Shown piece by piece: positions 59,749-64,000 of a DNA stretch of 64,000 nucleotides. Every line of letters begins with the position of its first letter. The first letter of the stretch is position 1. A model generated the notes under the pieces. The model was not told the DNA's origin and ran no database searches. It saw nothing but the letters and a program-made list of their open reading frames with translations. The translations under genes and the position numbers were made by a program. This stretch comes from Ignavibacteria bacterium. GTDB taxonomy: Bacteria > Bacteroidota > Ignavibacteria > OLB7. The DNA is taken from positions 806,001-870,000 of the forward strand of contig JACKAE010000002.1 in assembly GCA_020635205.1 (NCBI GenBank), given 5' to 3'.

Positions 59749-61224
59749 CTACTCTCCTCCAATCCCTGTATGTGCTGAGTTCCCTCCCCACGTTGACCAT
59801 CCTGTCAGGTGATCTTCTTTTGTGTCGATGCAGATGATCTTTCCGTCATCAGTTCCAACATAAATACGTCCGTTCATGACGGCTGGCTGCGACCGGACTG
59901 GATGTTGAATGTGATATGCTTCGATTACCTCTCCTGAGTCACTCGACATCCTTCGCACCTCGCCACTGTATGTGGCAACGATGATTTCATTTCCGGCTGT
60001 CAGTGGAGATGTTCCAAGGAAGCCGCCGGTCGACTCAAGCTCCCCGCTCAGCTTTTTCGACCAGACAACATCGCCACTTTCGGGATCGGTGCAGATGATT
60101 TCATCTCCCATCGTATTGAAGTTCCGTCCGTCGGCGTAGAGAATTCGTGAACCTTGAAATGATTGAAGTGTGGAGACATTTCCCTGTCCGATGTTGTCGG
60201 CAGCTACAGCAGCGTTTGCAGTGGAGGGAGCACCTCCGCTAAACCCATTCCCTGCATCTAAACTCATTCCCTTTGCCTTGTACTCAGAATCTTCTTGCAC
60301 TTTTTTGTCGAGGTAGATAGCATCTTTCTCGTTCAGCCGGACAATACCAGAGACGCTCGTCTTATCTGCGCGGGCAATTGCCTCACGAACCGTGCCGTCA
60401 CGGTCTGCCCTCTGCGTGAAGTAAATCTGATTGTTGACGATAACGGGAGCCGAGGTTGACCGGTTTTGTATAGCAGAAAGAATCTCTCCGTTTGTTGGAT
60501 CGAACTTATAGAGTGTTCCAGCAAATGTTGTGGCGAAGATCACTCCGTCAGTTCCAACCGGGGCACTCATTACGTCGCTGTCGATCCACTTCTGCCAGAT
60601 CACTTTCCCAGTCTGTAGCTCAAAGCAAGCCATGATGTGGGAGGCCGATCCATCGGGTGAGGAGCGTGGATATGAGGTGTAGACTTTACCGTCGTATATC
60701 GTTGGTGTCGACATTAGTGGGTCGCCGAGCCACCAACTCCAGAGGTGTTTTCCAGTTTGAGCGTCGAGGGCGAAGATTGTACAAGACTCGGTGTTGAAGA
60801 CGACGACGTTCTCTTCTACAACAGCACTTGAGGGGCCGTCATCGTTGAGTGAAACTCCCCAGATTACTTTCCCTGTCTCCCCATCAAAACAGAAAAACTC
60901 TTTGCTGTGGAATCCTCCACTGCTGTAGAGTTCTCCATCGTAAATCGTTGGCGTTGGGACTGGGGCATTGCTTGGAAGTGCAATCTCAAATCCGTTAGTC
61001 CGCTTCTTTATAGCCTTTGTAGAGAGCTTCAGTTCGCTGACCTTCCCCTCGTTCCAAGTAGTTGGGATTGCCTTGGCATGTTCGTTGTTCATGGCGATTA
61101 CTTTCTCAGTAACGTCTACTGAACTTGAGTCAATGTCCCCCGGAGATTGTGCTGATAGTGTTGCCGATAAGATGATTGTGAGTGCTGCAGTGAGCATCCC
61201 AGAATTGCGGACTATTCTCTTCAT
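59749..61224 (-). CDS. Exported PQQ-type beta-propeller protein
   Basis: A 491-residue protein with signal peptide (MKRIVRNSGMLTAALTIILSATLSAQ) and seven or so PQQ-like blades: TPTIYDGELYSSGGFHSKEFFCFDGETGKVIWGV, VVVFNTESCTIFALDAQTGKHLWSWW, STPTIYDGKVYTSYP, ACFELQTGKVIWQKW, VIFATTFAGTLYKFDPTNG, IICTDPESGDVVWSKKL and GRIYVGTDDGKIICID. Such propellers resemble BamB or PQQ-dehydrogenase scaffolds, but no PQQ-binding Glu/Asp/Cys set is seen, so a binding or assembly role is more likely than catalysis. The start at 61224 has AGGAAAGG 8-15 bases upstream. Confidence 0.85.
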   Translation of the reverse strand: MKRIVRNSGMLTAALTIILSATLSAQSPGDIDSSSVDVTEKVIAMNNEHAKAIPTTWNEGKVSELKLSTKAIKKRTNGFEIALPSNAPVPTPTIYDGELYSSGGFHSKEFFCFDGETGKVIWGVSLNDDGPSSAVVEENVVVFNTESCTIFALDAQTGKHLWSWWLGDPLMSTPTIYDGKVYTSYPRSSPDGSASHIMACFELQTGKVIWQKWIDSDVMSAPVGTDGVIFATTFAGTLYKFDPTNGEILSAIQNRSTSAPVIVNNQIYFTQRADRDGTVREAIARADKTSVSGIVRLNEKDAIYLDKKVQEDSEYKAKGMSLDAGNGFSGGAPSTANAAVAADNIGQGNVSTLQSFQGSRILYADGRNFNTMGDEIICTDPESGDVVWSKKLSGELESTGGFLGTSPLTAGNEIIVATYSGEVRRMSSDSGEVIEAYHIQHPVRSQPAVMNGRIYVGTDDGKIICIDTKEDHLTGWSTWGGNSAHTGIGGE

Positions 61225-61744
61225 GATAAAACCTTTCCTGTTTTCAGTCATGTTATGCTGAACAGGATTGAAGACAGAAGATGGAAAGTTTGTGACATGG
61301 GGAGATCTGTGCAGAGAATTCGGTAATCTCTACTGATCTCGGTGCTGCCTAAAGATCTGGATCTACCACTCCACTCTATATACTCTCGGACAAAGAAAAT
61401 GGGAGATGCTCGGAAGGCAATCGGTTGATCGTATTTGGAACATCCGATTCTATGAATCTTGCCTGATTCTTCTCCGTGCGATTCCCTCACCCCGTCCCTC
61501 TCCCATAGTTGTTCAGATAATCCGAGAGTTTTCGTGGTGGGAGAGGGGAGCCGAAGCAGGGAGTCTCACCACACCCGACTGGAAGTCGGGTGTTAATAGT
61601 AAGCTCGCAAACTGATTGTCCCCTTGTATGCACGTTCAACTCTATTCTCTACAAACCACGGCGCAAGCAGAAGACTTGCGGCTACCATTATGCAGCACTC
61701 TTACACTCTTCTCTCTCAACTCTACAAACTCTATGAACTCGATT
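61225..61744. other. Repeat-rich intergenic region
   Basis: About 520 bases with no convincing gene. It holds CCCTCTCCC (about 61496-61504) and GGGAGAGGG (about 61540-61548), an inverted pair found in many bacterial genomes; a REP-like hairpin ACACCCGACT/AGTCGGGTGT (61571-61593); an approximate GCGCAAGC/CTTGCGGC pair near 61660; and TCTACAAACTCTATGAACTC at 61720, related to the patch at 48418-48661. Confidence 0.65.
61571..61593. repeat. REP-like hairpin
   Basis: Perfect 10-bp stem ACACCCGACT (61571-61580) / AGTCGGGTGT (61584-61593) with a GGA loop, followed by TAATAG. Same design as the hairpins at 44795-44815 and 44878-44901. No T run follows, so it is not an obvious terminator. Confidence 0.75.
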
Positions 61745-63286
61745 TTATACACTCCAGAACTGCCGATCCAAACTCCGATATTGGATTGCTTCTGAAAGAT
61801 GTTCAGGTTGAATAGTCTCAACGCCGGCGAGGTCGGCAATCGTTCTGGAGACTTTAAGAATCTTGTCGTATGCCCGAGCCGAGAGGCCGAGTCTGCTCAT
61901 TGCCATCTTCAGCAAGTCTTGCCCAGCTGAGTCGAGCTTGCAGAAGGTTCGAATATCTTTCGATCCCATGTCAGCATTCTTGAAGACTTCAGGATTTCGT
62001 TTGAACCGCTCCTCCTGCACTCCCCGTGCCCCCACAACCCGTTCGCGAACTACAGTCGACGCTTCCCCTTTCCGTTCGGATGAGAGTTCTTGATACTTCA
62101 CTGCCCCAACTTCAATGTGAATGTCAATCCTATCTAAGAGTGGCCCGGAGACTTTAGACATATAGCGTTGGATTTGCACTGGAGAGCAGTTGCACTGCGC
62201 GTTTGGGTTCCCGAAGTTCCCACAAGGGCATGGGTTCATGCTGGCGACAAGCATGAAGTTGCAGGGGAATGTGAGACTGAGCTTCGTTCTGCTGATGGTA
62301 ATTCGATTATCCTCTAACGGCTGCCTCAATACCTCCAACACATTCCGCGCAAACTCAGGAAGTTCATCCAAGAAGAGAACGCCGTGGTGAGCCAACGAGA
62401 TTTCTCCCGGCCGTGCCACACCCATACCTCCCCCAACAAGTGCTGCATCTGATATTGTGTGGTGCGGACTCCTGAACTGTCTGCTGGTGATGAGCGGAGT
62501 GTTTTCCGGAAGTACTCCAGCAACGGAGTGAATCTTCGTTGTCTCTAATGCTTCGTCGAAGGTCATCGGAGGGAGGATCGAGGGGAGCCGTTTTGCGATC
62601 ATCGTCTTTCCAGCTCCGGGTGGTCCAACCATAATCAAGTTGTGTCCACCGGCGGCAGCTACCTCAAATGCCCGCTTCACATTCTCTTGGCCTTTTACAT
62701 CGGAAAGATCAAAGCTCGGGCTTTCATCTGGTTTGAAGAGTTCTTCCCGGTCGACTGAGTAGGGGGGAATCTTCTCCTTCCCAGCAAGATATGAGACCGC
62801 CTGTGCGAGCGATTGGACTGCGATTACGTCGATCCCTGCAACTAATGCAGCCTCTTCAGCATTTGGTAGTGGGAGAATAATTTGGCGCATCCCTGAACGC
62901 TTCCCCTCGATAGCAATCGGGAGTGCTCCTCGTGCCGGACGGAGTGAGCCGTCGAGCGCAAGCTCACCTAAGACGAGGGTCTTCTCAAGCGCACTTGCTG
63001 GAATCTGTTCGGTTGCGGAGAGGATACCGAGAGCAATGGGCAAGTCGAATGCCGATCCTTCCTTCCGAACGTCGGCTGGGGCGAGGTTAACGGTGTACTT
63101 TCTCCCCGGCATGTCGAGGCCGCTATTCTTAATCGCCGCCATAATCCGCTCGCGACTCTCCTTCACTGCGTTATCGGGAAGGCCAACGATATTAAAGGCG
63201 AACAACTGTTTGTCGACGTGGGTCTCAACGTCAATCAGGAAAGCATTAATGCCGAGCGTCCCGGCAGAACGGAGTTGTGAAATCAT
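61745..63286 (-). CDS. comM: YifB/ComM-family Mg-chelatase-like AAA+ ATPase
   Basis: A 513-residue protein of the ComM/YifB family, a hexameric helicase that promotes branch migration during natural transformation in other bacteria. The N-terminal ChlI-like domain (about 10-170: FAFNIVGLPDNAVKESRERIMAAIKNSGLDMPGRKYTVNLAPADVRKEGSAFDLPIA) is followed by the AAA+ core (Walker A GPPGAGKTM at 221-229; Walker B HHGVLFLDELPEF; sensor region VASMNPCPCGNFG, with the family's Cys-rich CPCGNFGNPNAQCNCS) and a C-terminal helical lid (about 430-513). Size and motifs are standard. No other competence gene lies nearby, so a general recombination role is as likely. The gene begins ATG 63286. Confidence 0.93.
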   Translation of the reverse strand: MISQLRSAGTLGINAFLIDVETHVDKQLFAFNIVGLPDNAVKESRERIMAAIKNSGLDMPGRKYTVNLAPADVRKEGSAFDLPIALGILSATEQIPASALEKTLVLGELALDGSLRPARGALPIAIEGKRSGMRQIILPLPNAEEAALVAGIDVIAVQSLAQAVSYLAGKEKIPPYSVDREELFKPDESPSFDLSDVKGQENVKRAFEVAAAGGHNLIMVGPPGAGKTMIAKRLPSILPPMTFDEALETTKIHSVAGVLPENTPLITSRQFRSPHHTISDAALVGGGMGVARPGEISLAHHGVLFLDELPEFARNVLEVLRQPLEDNRITISRTKLSLTFPCNFMLVASMNPCPCGNFGNPNAQCNCSPVQIQRYMSKVSGPLLDRIDIHIEVGAVKYQELSSERKGEASTVVRERVVGARGVQEERFKRNPEVFKNADMGSKDIRTFCKLDSAGQDLLKMAMSRLGLSARAYDKILKVSRTIADLAGVETIQPEHLSEAIQYRSLDRQFWSV

Positions 63287-64000
63287 GGTGATGATTGTAG
63301 GGTTTAGGGTTCTTTGAGTTTAGGTTGAGTGGGAAGATAGGAAAGGAAGTTTGATTTCTGAATGATGGAAATTCAAAAGGCAAAATTCAAGATGGTTTGG
63401 TTTTTTTTGTTTCGGATATGAGATTCGGCCAAATAGGAGTGGCAAAGTGCAGTATACTACAGACGTGGTTGCGCCGAGCATTGTCCTGCTGAGGTCTTCC
63501 GAAGCATCTCGCTTGAATTGTAGAGGGAAGAGTTGTGGTTTCAGAATTTGGATTGGGGATTTCGGATATGAGAATCAGCCAAATGGGGGCAATAATTCAA
63601 ATTCTGTTCTCTCGAAAAAATAAGTACATTAATTTTTTTGAGGAATGTTGATAGGACAAGAGAAAGAGGCAGATTACTAATGAATGATGGGTTGCATTTG
63701 TACATTCAAGAATGATAGACCTCAATGCTGTTAATGTTAGTCTTAATAAGAAGATGGCGGGATGCACTGAGATGTACTTCTCTCAGTTCTATTGTTCTAC
63801 TTTTAGTTGTCAATTCATCTGCTTTGAACGGAGCCAGCTTCTCTCATCAATTCATGCCTTGCAATATATGCGACCAATCACTATGCGTAAGTGATTGGTC
63901 GCAAACTGGCGGGATTGAGACCCTTGAGAGACTATCGGTTTCACAAGTTCATTGGCCGTGCATATCTAACTATTCTCCTAAGTCTCGTTGCACTGAAGCT
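63287..64000. other. Gene-free tail with repeat fragments and an unexplained hairpin
   Basis: About 714 bases upstream of comM with no convincing gene. It has a family A heptad arm (63371-63392), a direct repeat TTCGGATATGAGA...GCCAAAT at 63411 and 63561, a SERSEES-type fragment (63483-63520), and a perfect 13-bp hairpin at 63870-63902. A 60-codon frame at 63712-63894 has no recognisable protein features and runs into the hairpin. Confidence 0.55.
63870..63902. repeat. Perfect 13-bp inverted repeat of unknown role
   Basis: GCGACCAATCACT (63870-63882) and AGTGATTGGTCGC (63890-63902) pair perfectly around ATGCGTA. No T run follows on either strand, so it does not look like a terminator; it could be an operator, a transposon end or part of an RNA. 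Confidence 0.8.

Noticed and set aside
59541..59762. Small minus-strand frame translating to CHSERSEESRK
   Set aside because: This is the well-known translation of a dispersed repeat, not a gene.
63712..63894. 60-codon frame in the tail
   Set aside because: No ribosome binding site, domain or membrane segment, and it overlaps the perfect hairpin; coding unlikely though not excluded.

Overview
The window reads as chromosomal DNA of a Gram-negative bacterium of the Bacteroidota/Chlorobiota/Kapabacteria (FCB) assemblage. This rests on three large secreted proteins ending in SPNP-type A sorting domains of the type IX secretion system, a fused alpha/beta E1 2-oxoacid dehydrogenase, many OmpA, beta-barrel and lipoprotein genes, choice-of-anchor-D and SBBP repeats, and mid-range GC with intergenic DNA full of short repeats. 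A Kapabacteria-like or Ignavibacteria-like organism is my best guess; it is an inference from gene content, not a phylogenetic result. No rRNA, plasmid, phage or intact insertion sequence is visible.

Layout. 1-3.9 kb: tRNA-Asp, peptide deformylase and an alanyl-tRNA synthetase with an unusual internal insertion. 4-12.4 kb: envelope and secreted proteins (WD40 propeller, sortilin-like BNR protein with sorting signal), an ECF sigma factor with a LamG-bearing anti-sigma-like partner, and a BtuF-like lipoprotein. 12.5-19.9 kb: ferredoxin, glycine dehydrogenase, an Rpn-like nuclease, an M28 peptidase and a lipoprotein. 20-30 kb: mostly minus strand, with an orphan FlhF-like GTPase overlapped by an AMIN/TPR-like membrane protein, an outer-membrane protein, an NlpC/P60 hydrolase and two tandem family-5 peptide-binding lipoproteins; a VWA-OmpA lipoprotein gene lies on the plus strand. 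30-41 kb: TauE/SafE exporter, MiaE, CorC/HlyC-like protein, methionyl-tRNA synthetase, aspartokinase, a large outer-membrane protein, an RsbW-like kinase and a glycosyltransferase-like membrane protein. 41-45 kb: an accessory-looking stretch with tRNA-Val, a candidate structured RNA, small lipoproteins, a 117-bp direct repeat, a VOC and a PNPOx-like protein, and REP-like hairpins. 45-56.5 kb: a second ECF sigma/anti-sigma pair, a double-OmpA-domain protein, a 1471-residue choice-of-anchor-D secreted protein, an acyl-CoA ligase and a small T9SS cargo. 56.8-64 kb: fused E1 dehydrogenase, a PQQ-type propeller, ComM/YifB ATPase and a gene-free tail.

The genes combine housekeeping (translation, amino-acid and acyl-CoA metabolism) with a large envelope component. 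The two sigma/anti-sigma pairs lie next to genes for surface proteins, which fits envelope-responsive regulation. I see no complete novel defence or biosynthetic cluster. The strongest unexplained signals are intergenic elements made of 7-bp-period repeats, often as inverted arms, lying against start or stop codons; a coiled-coil-like insertion in AlaRS; a terminator-ended candidate RNA beside tRNA-Val; REP-like hairpins; and a direct repeat bracketing a lipoprotein gene.
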